Shown here: piece by piece, positions 42,141-52,881 of the stretch
How the letters are laid out: each line of letters opens with the position of its first letter
Numbering within the stretch: the first letter of the stretch is position 1
Assembly: GCA_963281255.1 (NCBI GenBank)
Contig: OY725502.1
Location: 310,001-374,000 of the forward strand
Direction: 5' to 3'
DNA from: Aphrocallistes beatrix
Lineage: Eukaryota > Porifera > Hexactinellida > Sceptrulophora > Aphrocallistidae
DNA length: 64,000 nt
Program-made: the position numbers and the translations under genes
The notes under the pieces: generated by a model
What the model was told of the DNA's origin: nothing
The model's input: only the letters and a program-made list of their open reading frames with translations
Database searches by the model: none

Positions 42141-42705
42141 CGAGGGTCACTCAATATGTTTTGAGCCTGGAGTAGTTGCTTCCATTTGATTGTGTTGAAA
42201 ATTCCTAGGATTATTCATCTACCTATTATTATCTTTGGCTTTGAGTTTGATTTCAAACGGACAAGTTTCTAAAATATTATGCCACATATAATGGAGTGTC
42301 CTTGTGGACTCCGACACATTTGCAAGCCATTTCCTATGGAATTTTATTTATTCTCTTTATGGAAAAATGATTGTTGGGAACAAACTTTTGATAATTCAAT
42401 ATTATCAATGATGCGATATATTCACAATCCCAGGGGATTCTATGATTATCATATTTAAATTTCGTTTGCAAAACAGAAATAAATGTTCAAAGATATCCCA
42501 ATTCAACACTTGTGGTTGTGTTTTCATCGATGCTAATACAAAATATCTTAGACAATTTCTTCATCACAATATTTTAGAAACTTGTCCGATTGAAATCAAA
42601 CTCAAAGCCAAAGATAATAATAGGTAGATGAATAATCCTAGGAATTTTCAACACAATCAAATGGAAGCAACTACTCCAGGCTCAAAACTTGTCGAGTGAC
42701 CCTCG
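42141..42705. mobile_element. Mariner-type MITE (CGAGGGTCACTC ends) inside the integrase relic
   Basis: Inverted arms of about 145 bp: CGAGGGTCACTCAATATGTT on the left and 'acttgtcgagtgaccctcg' on the right, flanked by TA. The interior is AT-rich with no transposase. Ends of the type [T]ACGAGGGTCA are widespread in mariner-like elements. Confidence 0.8.
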
Positions 42706-43382
42706 TATAACTCCCGGATATTTTGGGGATCGAATGGTGATCTTCTATCAACCTGAGGGATAGGGATAAGAACATTTTGCCCAACACCAACCAACTTAAT
42801 CTTTTTGCTGGACTGGTTTATCGCTCGTTGGATCTGTTTTTCTTGTCCCCTATTAGCTGCTAACCTCCCTCGCCGAACACCATCAGCCCTATAGTCCAGC
42901 CAACACGAGATGCACCATACACCACAACCATAGCCTTCCATGTCATCAACAGTCTGTCTACAAATTGTATGGATTGCCCTGTGACAACCTAGACACCTGT
43001 GAGCACCCGTGCATTCCCCTTCACAAACTATACATCGCAAACCACCTATCTCTAAATGGTGCGATTATGTTGGAATGTACGAGTATGAAGGACGTGGAGA
43101 AGATGGATCACTGGATTTTGACCTGGAGATAGTTGGAGACTTTCTGCCGGAGAACTGCATCGAGGTACAAGAATTGATGATCTTGCATCAATTGGAGCTG
43201 AGAGAAAAGGTAGGGAATTGCAATGCTCTGTTAAGACATTACTATCGTCATTATGCATAATCTCCCTGGTATAGGAATCTTCCAATCCAAAATCTGAAAA
43301 GACCTCTGGACTCTCAACATTAGGAGAAGGAATAGACAGATCAGTAAGACTCCCCACAGGTGTGATGTTGGTCAATCCGATA

Positions 43383-43563
43383 TCAGGGTAACGGATATGG
43401 GTACTTTGACACCATATTTATATATGCTGGTAATACATTCCTAAGCTCTATTGTGCTTTGTTAATGATTTAAGGCAGCAAGTGTATTAGTTCAACCATCT
43501 TCTACCGCATCCCTAGTCCCAAATTCGCAAGTTACTCTGAGGCCTTATTATAGGAGGCTATGA
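43383..43563. mobile_element. Half of a fold-back element
   Basis: 'acggatatgggtactttgac', 'tattagttcaaccatcttct', 'accgcatccctagtcc', 'aggccttattataggaggct' follow the right half of 30614-31690. Confidence 0.65.
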
Positions 43564-43574
43564 TTAGTGTTATT

Positions 43575-43656
43575 TCACTAATCGGAACAAATTCACTAAT
43601 CCGAAAGATTTTTTCCAACATTGGAACAGAGCTGTACGGATTAGCGAGGGTGTATT
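43575..43656. mobile_element. P2 MITE fragment
   Basis: 'cactaatccgaaagattttt' and GGATTAGCGAGGGTGTATTG then TA. Only the right end is complete. Confidence 0.65.
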
Positions 43657-43878
43657 GTATTTAAATTCCATTCAGTAAATAGGAGCGGTAGGAAATCTAT
43701 ATTTAGCCTAGATATTTTAGAGTTTGATATGACGAGATACCAAACAAATGGGCAGAGTTACGAATCTTTATAAAATCGAGTACAGCTAGAAGTATATTGA
43801 ATCAATAACGAATTTAAAGGTTTGTAAAATATGGTTTGTAAAATATTCATATGATTACTAATCGTAGTATAATATACA

Positions 43879-44000
43879 CAAGCGCGCTTCGCTTGCTTTC
43901 GCTGCGCGGCTTGTGCACACTTTGTGTCCGCAGAGTCGCCCTGCGGGCGCCTGGAATTACTCAATCTAAACTATTTTGGGAATATATATATTGTAAACAA
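43879..44000 (-). mobile_element. Hx1b repeat, copy 2 (reverse)
   Basis: Starts with the common tail (CAAGCGCGCTTCGCTTGCTT), continues GTCCGCAGAGTCGCCCTGCG, and shares 'tattgtaaacaaa' with 25349-25520. Confidence 0.7.
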
Positions 44001-44024
44001 AGGTCAACGAATAATTTCTCGTAT

Positions 44025-44240
44025 GGATCCGAAAATATGATATTCGGAATCTACACTCCTGAGAACCCCATATCAACCGTTGAAAGCAAGTTTCTAGGAT
44101 ATTTTTGAGATTTGTTTACTATATGTATCTATTGAAAACAAAAGTAAACAAATTAATTATCAAATTTACCCGAAAATATGATATTCTAAATCTACACCCC
44201 TGAAAACCATGTTACCCGTTGGAAGCTAGTTTCTAGCAAA
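44025..44240. repeat. 140-bp tandem duplication
   Basis: CCGAAAATATGATATTC + 'ctacac.cctgaraacc' + 'ccgttgraagc.agtttctag' occurs at 44030 and 44170. Confidence 0.7.
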
Positions 44241-44368
44241 AATTTCAAAATTCGTCAAGAGGTGTGAAAATATATATATAAAGGTGTGAAAATATGCACA
44301 TAATCTTTTTTATTGCTATACGTTATGATACATTTAAAATATCAAACAAAGGTTGTGGCTTTGAAGTA

Positions 44369-44933
44369 TCCTTACTATTAAAACTCGATTGTTATTTGTG
44401 TATATATATATATATATATATATCTCTCTGTAACGAATTGATTGAAGAAACTGCCGGGCTCAGAAAGCTGATTTTTGGCATGTGGGAGTCTTTTGGCTAT
44501 GGCTCCAGTAAGTTCTGAGTTCAGAGCAAAATGTCGACTCATCATGGAATTATGACGTCATTGTCACATTTTTAAAAGTTAAGCAACACAGTTATTCGAG
44601 CATAACTCAGCCATTACAGGAGATAGAAGGCTGAAATTTTAATAGAATCTGTGTACTAACATACCTCACATATGATGCAACTATTATCAAAAAATGATGA
44701 CTCATCACTTTGTTATGACGTCATCATTACGCATCAAAAATTTTTAAATTCACAAATTTTGTGATTTTTCGAGTGATATCGATTAGCACAGTAGGACAGA
44801 CATATTTAGAGATGTTATCTCCCTTATAATTAACCAATGTGACTCCAGGCGACCGAAGGGAGCCTCCGGCGGACACAAAGTGTCCGCCAGCCGCGCAGCG
44901 CAAGCAAGCGCGAAGCGCGCTTGTTAATAACAA
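44369..44933 (+). mobile_element. Hx1a repeat, full copy
   Basis: TCCTTACTATTAAAACTCGA after A; a pure (TA)n spacer; the complete body with two TGACGTCA and one TGACTCA; an intact tail hairpin. Its tail has an extra CG (AAGCGCGAAGCGCGCTTG). Confidence 0.85.
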
Positions 44934-45047
44934 AGACGACATATTGTAGTGCCGTACAATGATTTCCATTGCGATAGTGCAGTCATATACACTGCCTGAA
45001 CAAAAGTATTCGTACGCTCCATAATTCCCCATACAAATAGTTATAAT

Positions 45048-45415
45048 ACTGATTTATTTAGCGAGTCAAGGTATTTAATTGGAACGAGATACGCTTAATT
45101 TAACTTCAAATTCGAATTCTCCATATTCGAATTACTCACTTATTAATCTTTCAACTTGTTTACACTCCCACAGGGTTAAAAAATTTCAAACTGTGCCACC
45201 TCATACCACCAATGCCATCATATGCAATGGTGATCACTCGTGACATGTGGCATAGAAAGCAAACGCTGAAAATACTTAATCTTGAAGAAGAGTAATTAAG
45301 TTGAAAACTTATAAAGTGTGTAATTTGAATGTGGAGAATTCGAATTTGAAGTCAAAATACGTGTATCTCTTACCAATTAAATACTTCGACACCCTAAATA
45401 AATAAATCACGGTTG
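45048..45415. mobile_element. Long-TIR element, about 365 bp
   Basis: Arms of about 115 bp: 'gatttatttagcg.gtcaagg' with its complement 'cacc.taaataaataaatc', and an inner ATTCGAATTCTCCA / GGAGAATTCGAATTTGAAGT. The centre holds 'atgccatcatatgcaatgg', which recurs in degenerate form near 36760. Non-coding. Confidence 0.7.
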
Positions 45416-45614
45416 AAGGCAGTATCCTAAACTGATATACTTAAATCGGATGCAGGAACCACAATAATTGTCCTATCACAGTAATTCTGTATGCAAATCG
45501 AAAGCTGATCCCCTGAGCTATACAATGGACAAATCGAAAATAGGATGATTCTACTAACTTATGACTACAGATAACGGCTCAGTACTAATGAAATGACCTA
45601 ACTATTTAGGACAA

Positions 45615-45895
45615 ATTTAGTGATTTTCAGATGCCGTTTAAGGGCACTTCTAAGTGTTTTTATCATAATTTTTTCGCATAGAACTGAGCTGTGAATGGGT
45701 TGATGCGGAAAAATTGACATTTTTTCACTGCTATAGCAACGCTGGAATGTAGCAACATTCCATGAATAAATTTCAAATCTTTTGCATCAACCCATTCACA
45801 GCTCAGTTCTATTTGAAAAAAATTATAATAAAAACACTTAGAAGTGCCCTTAAACCGGATCTGAAAATCACTAAGTCCTAAATATAACTAAGCTT
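45615..45895. mobile_element. Small fold-back element
   Basis: TTTAGTGATTTTCAGATGCC + GTTTAAGGGCACTTCTAAGT are mirrored at the right end. The inner AGAACTGAGCTGTGAATGGG is mirrored by 'cccattcacagctcagttct'. A short relative of 30614-31690. Confidence 0.75.
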
Positions 45896-46525
45896 TATTC
45901 AGCGTCGTTAATGATTTTAGGTAGATCATGTATTAGTTCAACCATCTTCGACCGCATCCCTGGTCTAGACACAGTCCAGTCAGCAGATTCTAAAGATAAA
46001 AATGAATAACGCAAGACTGGTGTTGCAAAATGTTACGTAATGTTAGATCCAACGATCTAATTTAAAGTTACATTTCAGTGCACTTATGGAGGTTCTACTC
46101 TACTGCATTCTACAATTAAGTTTCAATAATACAGATTTTTACACTTCTAAAAATAACCTACATATTATCATTCAATTCTTTTACAATAAAGTAATAAAGT
46201 AAACGTGAAACTCATAGTTTCTGCTTTCAAATCATTTTTCTAATAATATAGCTTTAATTATTCATTGGAATGTCCACCTGCTCTGACACAATATTAACTC
46301 AGCTCTAAACTGCTTAGGGGACAAGTCATGCTTCCAGTTAATTCAGAGATAGACATAACCATTCATTCAAATTCTAAGAAGTTGATGATCACAAGATATT
46401 GTAACATATCAATGTTAATGGATATTTCAATATTCTAATGGATTCTGAATCTCACAATATCAAATAACCCAGTAAACTTAAAAAACTTCAATAGTTTTAT
46501 ACCAAATACTTGTATATAAAATATA

Positions 46526-47119
46526 CAGGGTGTCCCATAATTATTGTCGTATGAATATTTTAAACTTCTGTTTATAGTATTCCTGGTTCGCTTTCTATAT
46601 ACTTTCAGTAACTTATTTGTAGTATACAGAAGAGGTATTGGAGAAAGCCTATAGTACTGCGGTGAGTCGTTCTAGGAATACAGGGGATACTTTGACCAGG
46701 AAGTTATTACCAGACATGTCTCAAACAATTTTCATGCACGACGGTGCTCCTGCACACACCGCAAATCGGACACAGGAATGGTGCAGGAACAACATGTCTG
46801 GTTTCTGGGCCAAAGGAATATGGCATGGCAACTCGCGGGATTTAAATCCGATAGAAAATCTGTGGAGTATTTTGCAGGAGAAGCTGAATGAGATGAAGTC
46901 CTCAACGAATCTCCAACAGTTATCGGCGAATCTCAAAATTGCCTGGGCTAATATCAACCCCTCGATCCTGGAGAATTTAGTGGCTGGGATGCCAGCTCAT
47001 ATTGCTAAATGCATACAATTGAATGGAGGATATATTGGTAAATAATGGTTAAGATCTGATACATTTAACCTATAATAAGACAACATAGAAACATACGACA
47101 ATAATTATGGGACACCCTG
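46526..47119 (+). mobile_element. Internally deleted Tc1/mariner element
   Basis: 594 bp with terminal inverted repeats CAGGGTGTCCCATAATTATT and AATAATTATGGGACACCCTG, flanked by TA. An open frame (46638-47045) keeps the C-terminal third of a DDE transposase: FMHDGAPAH with the second catalytic Asp, then SRDLNPIENLWSIL with the third acidic residue. The N-terminal DNA-binding half is gone, so it is non-autonomous. The empty site is seen in repeat R copy 1 near 18416. Confidence 0.9.
46638..47045 (+). pseudogene. Tc1/mariner transposase C-terminal fragment
   Basis: 135 codons. DGAPAHTANRTQEW and DLNPIENLW are diagnostic for Tc1-like transposases and lie about 35 residues apart as in DD34E enzymes. 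The helix-turn-helix region and the first catalytic Asp are missing. The apparent first 30 residues do not resemble a transposase start. Confidence 0.85.
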
Positions 47120-47552
47120 TAAGTGGAGAGTATTAGGTACCAATAACTTAACAAACGATATTTACTTGCTTGTGCCCTGTGGAACATTTTGTGTTTGCTT
47201 CAGTCGCCTCTTAGGGGATCTCCTCTATCAAAGAATCCCTTTAACCTACGTCTATAGCAGGAAATGTTTGAGTAAGTATCATTGATGTTGAACTGAGAGG
47301 GTTTTTGGATAACTGACGTTCTACCCGAAGGATGCCCACGCAAACACTGCAAACATGATTGCATGATTATACGAATGGCCATCACTGATTCTAGCGTCTC
47401 CACATACACAATATTGTCAATACTATCAGATTTCTGAAGCCAATATAACGACTCGCACGATTCGGAACATTTGATTTGAAGGCTTACAGACCACCAAAGA
47501 AACCGCGACTCTGAAGTTTGCGAAGCTTCACAGGGCCGTAGCCACCGGTACG

Positions 47553-47652
47553 GTTACCCAGACCACTTTTCACCAACTTAACTCCCAAAAATACAATTTT
47601 GTGCGGTCGGACTGGTTCAACCGGACAACTTCACACCTGGTGTCTACGGCCT
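47553..47652. repeat. Dispersed repeat B, copy 2
   Basis: Matches 970-1075: CAGACCACTTTTCACCAACT, 'aattttgtgcggtcggactg', 'caacttcacacctggtgtct'. Confidence 0.55.
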
Positions 47653-47664
47653 TGCTACACCAAA

Positions 47665-47795
47665 GTTGGAGCTGATAAATGGGCAAGGCTATCGTGGTCA
47701 GACGAGTGTTCTTTCCAGTATTTTGGAGAATGCAAGAATTACATTCGAAGACCAGTATTGCAGCGTTTTAACCCGTCACTTTGGCACCATGTCAA
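47665..47795 (+). pseudogene. Second Tc1-type transposase fragment
   Basis: WARLSWSDECSFQYFG and YIRRPVLQRFNP resemble the part of Tc1 transposases around the first catalytic Asp (V.FSDES.F). About 40 codons remain. It runs by chance in frame into the Helitron relic that follows. Confidence 0.6.
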
Positions 47796-47799
47796 AGTG

Positions 47800-48861
47800 A
47801 TGAAATTGACCATAAATATGCGTCTTCGAATGGATTCATGTCAGGATCATGAAGAGGTGAGTAACTTCTCTGACCTTTTATTGAGGGTCGGAGAAGGCAC
47901 TGAGCCTCATGATGAGAATAACATGATTCATTTAGATCACAAATATGTATTACGTGGTGAGTCTATTGCAGACTTAGCCACTGCTATATATGGTAACATT
48001 AAAGAACACTTTAATGATCGTGATTACGTCACGCCACGTATTATGATGTCTCCTAAAAATGAGACAACTGAAAAGATAAATAAATACGTGATTGACCAAC
48101 TTCCTGGTGAAGCAAAGGTATTGCTGAGTGCAGACTCAGTAGATACCAGTCAGGCAGCTATGTATCCTACTGAATACCTTAATTCTATTACGCCTACTAG
48201 CTTGCCTCCACACCGCCTCTACCTTAAGGAGTATGCGTCAATTATACTCTTGCGCAGTCTCGACCCCACGAATGGGATGTGTAATGGCACGCGATTGCTA
48301 ATTAGAGCATTTTTAAACAATGTTATACGTAGATGCTGAAATTGCCACAGGTATCCATAGTGGCAAACGAGTGTTCATTCCTCGCATTATAATGACTCCT
48401 TCTGAAACAGATTTTCCGTTTGTTCTCAGACGGAAACAGTTTCCCATTCGCCCTGCCTATTGTATAACAATTAACAAAGGGCAGGGCAGAGTCTAGAATA
48501 TGTTGGTATATTTCTACCATCTCCTGATGCTATATTCAGTCATGGGCAATTGTACGTTGCCCTGAGTCGAGTTAAGAACAATAAGGGCTTGAAAGTCATG
48601 GTTTGCGGAGCAAACTATTCCACTTCGGGTGGCGTTTGGATTAGGAATGTGGTCTACCGTGAGGTATTCCAAAACCATAATATCAATCCATCCCTTAATG
48701 ATACCATGGATCTTTCTCAAATGGATATATCATTGAGTGAAATTTCATTTTCTACTGCAGACTTTAGGAGTCGTTCTGAGGATGACAGGGATCCAGCTCC
48801 CAGTCAACCCTCAATTCCTATTAGAGCAGCAGTATCTCTAACAGGTACTGTCAAAAGATGA
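47800..48861 (+). pseudogene. Helitron helicase (PIF1-like) C-terminal remnant
   Basis: Fragments in more than one frame: KLTINMRLRM, LLRVGEGTEPHDE, IYGNI, NETTEKINKYVIDQLPGE, LLSADSV, YPTEYLNSI, LPPHRLYLK, LLRSLDPTNGMCNGTRLL, then ITINKGQG, FSHGQLYVALSRVKN and GLKVMV. These follow the order of motifs in the RepHel helicase of Helitrons (motifs IV-VI). The Rep nuclease part is absent and the frame breaks near 48318 and 48490. It could be the remains of the autonomous relative of Hx1, but no shared end was found. Confidence 0.8.
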
Positions 48862-49690
48862 GATATCTTGCTCAGATGTTTTCTACGACTTTCTCTCAAT
48901 TAATTTATTTGATTGTGAGTTTTATTATTTTGTAGAATAATTATATGTTACAAACATTTAAAACTAAGTTTATAATACTAATTAAGCAGAAACCTTTGCC
49001 AGTAAATGTAATTGCTCAGGTTCTCAGATATTGAATTATAATTTGCCATATAATGCACAATTCCTATTATTGGAAAACAATTTGATTTTATATCTTCTTT
49101 TAGCTCATTGAATAACGAACGGACAGCTCACACAAGAGATAGGATAGCATACAACAAACGAGCCCGAGGACAGATGAAATGTATTAAAATCGATGAAATG
49201 AAGTACATGTACGAGTAATAGCTTAAATAACAGGATTATCCACACTGCAGAAATAATTGCAAACTTCTATTACGTCAGAATCATCAAAGGTTTAAGAATA
49301 ATTATTTAAAGATTGTCTCCCAGAATGTCTGAATGCATTATAGTAGCACATATCTATTTGTTTCAAGATTATTGTATTATATTATTCAATAAATACATTT
49401 ATTTGAGTGGTGTTAATAATTAAACGACTTTGGAATGGCCCAATTTACTTTACATTAAGGATTATTCTAGAATCTAGATAAATATATTAAAGGTATAATG
49501 CAACATTTATAATGACATATGTAATGTTATTAGAAAGAGATAAACTCATTAGGAATGTCAATACGGAATAAGAATATTATATATACAGTAATACTTTAAA
49601 TAGAGACAGAATATATATAGGCACATAGCGGGGATTATATTAATAAACTTAAATAATAGAAACCCAACTGACCAAAACACGTCTCCATAG
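48862..49690. other. AT-rich intergenic DNA, nothing recognised
   Basis: No coding exon, inverted repeat or known repeat was identified here. Confidence 0.4.
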
Positions 49691-49704
49691 CAACACTGGA
49701 ATTT

Positions 49705-49985
49705 TTGAAGCAAGGTGTGAAAATATGAGTAATCGTTACCACATGTAGAAATATACACGATATAAAGCCTGTCTGTAACCTGTTTCGGGATTAACCTATG
49801 GACGAAAGCCGTCGATCGCACATGTCACTAGAGCATCTCGTAAGATATTAACTGCACTAAAAACCGAAGGTAAGAAAAACCCGGTGACAGAAAAAAACGG
49901 TTTCGACGGTCTACTTGTAGACCACTGAGTCACCACTTAAGGTGGTTACTCCGATAAATCCGTTATAGAGGAAAATATTGGGGGC
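49705..49985. other. GC-richer stretch with several short perfect hairpins
   Basis: Contains GGTCTACTTGTAGACC, CCACTTAAGGTGG and 'acggtttcgacggt' close together, with runs such as CCTGTTTCGGGATTAACC. It begins at the recurring motif GCAAGGTGTGAAAATATGA (also at 33782 and, in part, 44281). Neither a tRNA nor an rRNA by eye; it may be a structured RNA or a MITE interior. Confidence 0.35.
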
Positions 49986-50199
49986 AGGGTTCTCAGAAGT
50001 TTGCCACTATACTAAACGATACTCAAAAAACTTCATATTGAATGTACTACATACATACACAAGTATATAGCATTTACAGTAGTTTTTATCATGCTTATCT
50101 CTTGCGTAGAAGCGTGTAATAATATAAAGCAAGCTAGCCTATTTAGCCTATTTCAAAACACAATTAGTCTACAAACAAACAAGAGTAGCTAAGCTTATT

Positions 50200-51274
50200 C
50201 TAATTTAAGGTCCAGTTTTGGAAGAAATGAGAATACTTCCTGATAGGGTGTTTAGGAGGGTGAGTGAAGCAGTAAGTGCGGGATAATTTTTCGCAGTAAG
50301 AGAGAGGGTTATCGAAGAATTCTTGAATAACTTTCTCGTTAGTAAACGAGTCAGGAATGTCTTGAACAACTTCTGTAATTAACCTCCTCCACGTATCCTC
50401 CTTTACCAAAGTATCTTTTGGATATGACCTATGCACAGTGTTTAGTAGATCTACTGGAGTGAACATCACTGCATGTCCACGGAATATCAATTCCACTTTA
50501 ACAATCTGGTGTCTCTGACTAATTGTCCAATCTAGCGAATCGTAAAATGTTGTATAAGGAAGAAGCTGGCGCTGCGTCTCGATGGTATGCATTAAGCATC
50601 GCATCAAAATGGACAACTGTGAGGTATAACGGCAGTTTATTCCCAATGACTGTGCGATTGGGAGGTAGAGGTTCACTCGATTTGATATGTGGAGAACATA
50701 TCCTTTGATAGGATTGGATGGTTGCATCAGCGTTGTGGTGAGTTCTGTAATTTAGCACTCCAACTGCTGGCTCATGGTTAAAGAGGAAATGTTCGAAAGA
50801 GCGCAATGGTGGAATCGATTTCATTTCAGGAGGTGCATACTTCTCATTATAAGATATTTGGACATCATCATCCAAGAGAATATAATAGAGATAGTTAATA
50901 TTTCTTGATCGTGCTACTTTGTACAGAGTGTTCCTACCTGCGTTCAAACTGGTTGCTGTCTTTGAATAGATGTGTTCCATATGACTCGGGACTGAATCCA
51001 AACACTTTTCTTTAAAACTCAAAACTATCACATCACACATGCATTCATCAGGACTGCCGAAAGATTCATTTCTCTTTAATTTTTCTGGAATACATTGTTC
51101 GGTCTGCACAAGATAAACAAATAGCTTATTAGGTGCAACGTCTTTGGGCACAAAAGTTATTCTGATTTCTTCGACGTCATCATATCGAACTATCCACACT
51201 AGCAACAATACGAGATTCATTATTGCTAAAGCGATAAGGATTTTCCCGATTTCCTGTAAGCTGAGACATTTCAT
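50200..51274 (-). pseudogene. Glycosyltransferase-like gene, frameshifted duplicate
   Basis: About 90% like the intact gene at 22899-23972, in inverted orientation 27 kb away. The N-terminal anchor has diverged most (MKCLSLQEIGKILIALAIM). The DDD motif and the C-terminal half are kept. Near 50565 it lacks two bases compared with the intact copy (AGCTTCTTCC against AGTTTTTCTTCC), so the frame shifts in the middle of the luminal domain. It is otherwise well preserved, so the shift is recent, allelic, or a sequencing error. The promoter TATATAAAG is retained. Confidence 0.85.
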
Positions 51275-51623
51275 TTTGGACCAATTCGATAAAAAAAACC
51301 AATAAACAGAGTAGAAGTGTTGATATAAAACTTCTCACTCTTTATATAAGGACTGTTTACTGAGGTTTTAACTCGCATGATGGAATGCAATAACATGATG
51401 CTTACGGATTTTCTAAGTTATCTCCAAGTCACGAGATACTCACTTGCCTGGTCAACTATTTGATAGTTCCGATTACAAATGATTGTGCAACTGGGGAAAA
51501 ATCCGTGACAGGAAATGACATAAGTACGTAACAAGATATTTTAGCAGTCAAAACGCGTTTCGACTAGTCCAATCAATTATCAGACTTTTATGATGCGATT
51601 CACACGATTCTATTTCATATAAA

Positions 51624-52359
51624 CAAGCGCGCTTCGCTCTTGCGCTGCGCGGCTGGCGGACACTTTGTGTCCGCCGGAGGCTCCCTTCGGTCGCCTGGGG
51701 TCACATTGGTTAATTATACGGGAGATAACATCTCTAAATACGTCGGTCCTACTGTTATAATCTATATCGCACGAAAAATCACCAAATTTATCAATTTTTA
51801 AAATTTTGATGCGTAATGATGACGTCATAACAAAGTGATGAGTCATCATTTGTTGATGATAGTTGCATTATATGTGAGGTATGTTAGTATACAGATTCTA
51901 TTAAAATTTCAGCCTTCTATCTCCTATAATGGCTGAGTTATGCTCGAATAACTGTATTGCTTAACTTTTAAAAATGTGACAATGACGTCATAATTCCATG
52001 ATGAGTCGACATTTTGCTCTGAGCTCAGAACTTACTGGAGCCATAGCCAAAAGACTCCCACATGCCAAAAATTAGCTTTCTATGACCGGCAGTTTCTTCA
52101 ATCAATTCGTTACAGATAGATAGATATATACAGTCAGGGGGTCGCTTATTATGAACCCGCTTAATATGAACATTCGTTTATTATGAACTAACCTCTTGGT
52201 CCCAATTTCATTTTTTAGATAGGATTTGTATTGAATCAAGTTCGCTTAATATGAAGTATCTCTATTATGAACTGATTTTTTGGTCCCCTGGTGGTTCACA
52301 ATAAGCGACCCTGACTGTATATACACACATACACATTAATCGAGTTTTAATAGTAAGGA
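51624..52359 (-). mobile_element. Hx1a repeat (reverse) split by a P1 MITE
   Basis: Tail at 51624, full body with two TGACGTCA and one TGACTCA, then a TA-rich spacer holding the MITE at 52131-52317, then the reversed E segment (TCGAGTTTTAATAGTAAGGA). Body and E are co-oriented, as in the plus copies. Confidence 0.85.
52131..52317. mobile_element. P1 MITE, copy 4, nested in Hx1a
   Basis: CAGTCAGGGGGTCGCTTATT to GCGACCCTGACTG, flanked by TA. It sits exactly in the TA-rich spacer of the Hx1a copy. Confidence 0.9.
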
Positions 52360-52374
52360 TAATTGAATCCAGTT

Positions 52375-52766
52375 ATTTTGAGTCTACAATTTGATTGTTA
52401 AAAGTTATTTTATGATCGAATTGATTGATCATAGCATACAACACACTTTAATTGTTATTAACGACATGGACTGAAATTGGTTGATTAATCAAGTAGGGGT
52501 ATAATAATCTTTAGTAATGTGAACTTTGTGGATTCAAATTGACCTTACATTCAGGATTAGTTGACTTAATAAGAAGTAAATTCTATTTATCACGAACCTA
52601 AATTTTCTGCTACAGTTCTGATTTCATTAATGTAACTGCAATTCAACATTAGTAGAAAATAAGAAAGTAGGTATTGTTTCTCTAATATCCCCAAGCGCCC
52701 ACTGGGTAACTCTGCGGACACGCAGTGTCCTCAAGCCGCGCAGCGCAAGCAAGCGAAGCCCGCTTG
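52375..52766 (+). mobile_element. Hx1c repeat, copy 2
   Basis: Matches 32690-33088 except that 52400-52459 is inverted relative to it. Ends in CCCCAAGCGCCCACTGGGTA and the common tail. Confidence 0.75.
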
Positions 52767-52881
52767 TATTCATTATAATTACACCAGATTGCACAATGGA
52801 TCTGTAGATAGATACTTGTATTTTCTCAAAAAATATAAAACTTGCACAAATATTAATGATTCAAACTAATTTCAAAACAAT

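Larger units (their letters stand above)
41556..43870. mobile_element. Broken integrase-type element between about 205-bp inverted arms
   Basis: Arms at about 41556-41765 and 43655-43870 are inverted copies (TATTATACTACGATTAGTAA outermost, GAATGGAATTTAAATA-type innermost). Between them, minus strand 43375 to about 41880, lies a broken relic of the C-terminal part of an integrase-type protein of the KRBA2-like/Ginger kind. It has a Cys/His cluster (CIVCEGECTGAHRC) and a C-terminal cysteine knot (CNCTSGC...RCKCR...CNSKCH). It is clearly dead, with a few breaks and an inserted MITE (42141-42705). Whether the arms belong to the same element is inference. Confidence 0.55.
46240..47480. repeat. 1-kb repeat R, copy 2 (carries a Tc1/mariner insertion)
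   Basis: Inverted relative to 17740-18735. 46240-46523 and 47122-47480 match it and 46526-47119 is the insertion. It lacks the 230-bp segment at 17950-18180. Confidence 0.75.

Noticed and set aside
44727-45032. Frames with CLRCAAGGHFVSAGG-like residues (also at 19.0, 25.7, 27.8, 37.5, 43.8 and 51.7 kb)
   Set aside because: They are translations of the GC-rich Hx1 tail, in different frames and strands; no consistent protein.
47599-48339. A single 246-residue protein
   Set aside because: It is a chance fusion in one frame of repeat B, a Tc1-type fragment and a Helitron helicase fragment.
49705-49985. Nuclear tRNA or 5S rRNA gene
   Set aside because: No cloverleaf with A/B boxes or 5S-like pairing could be drawn.
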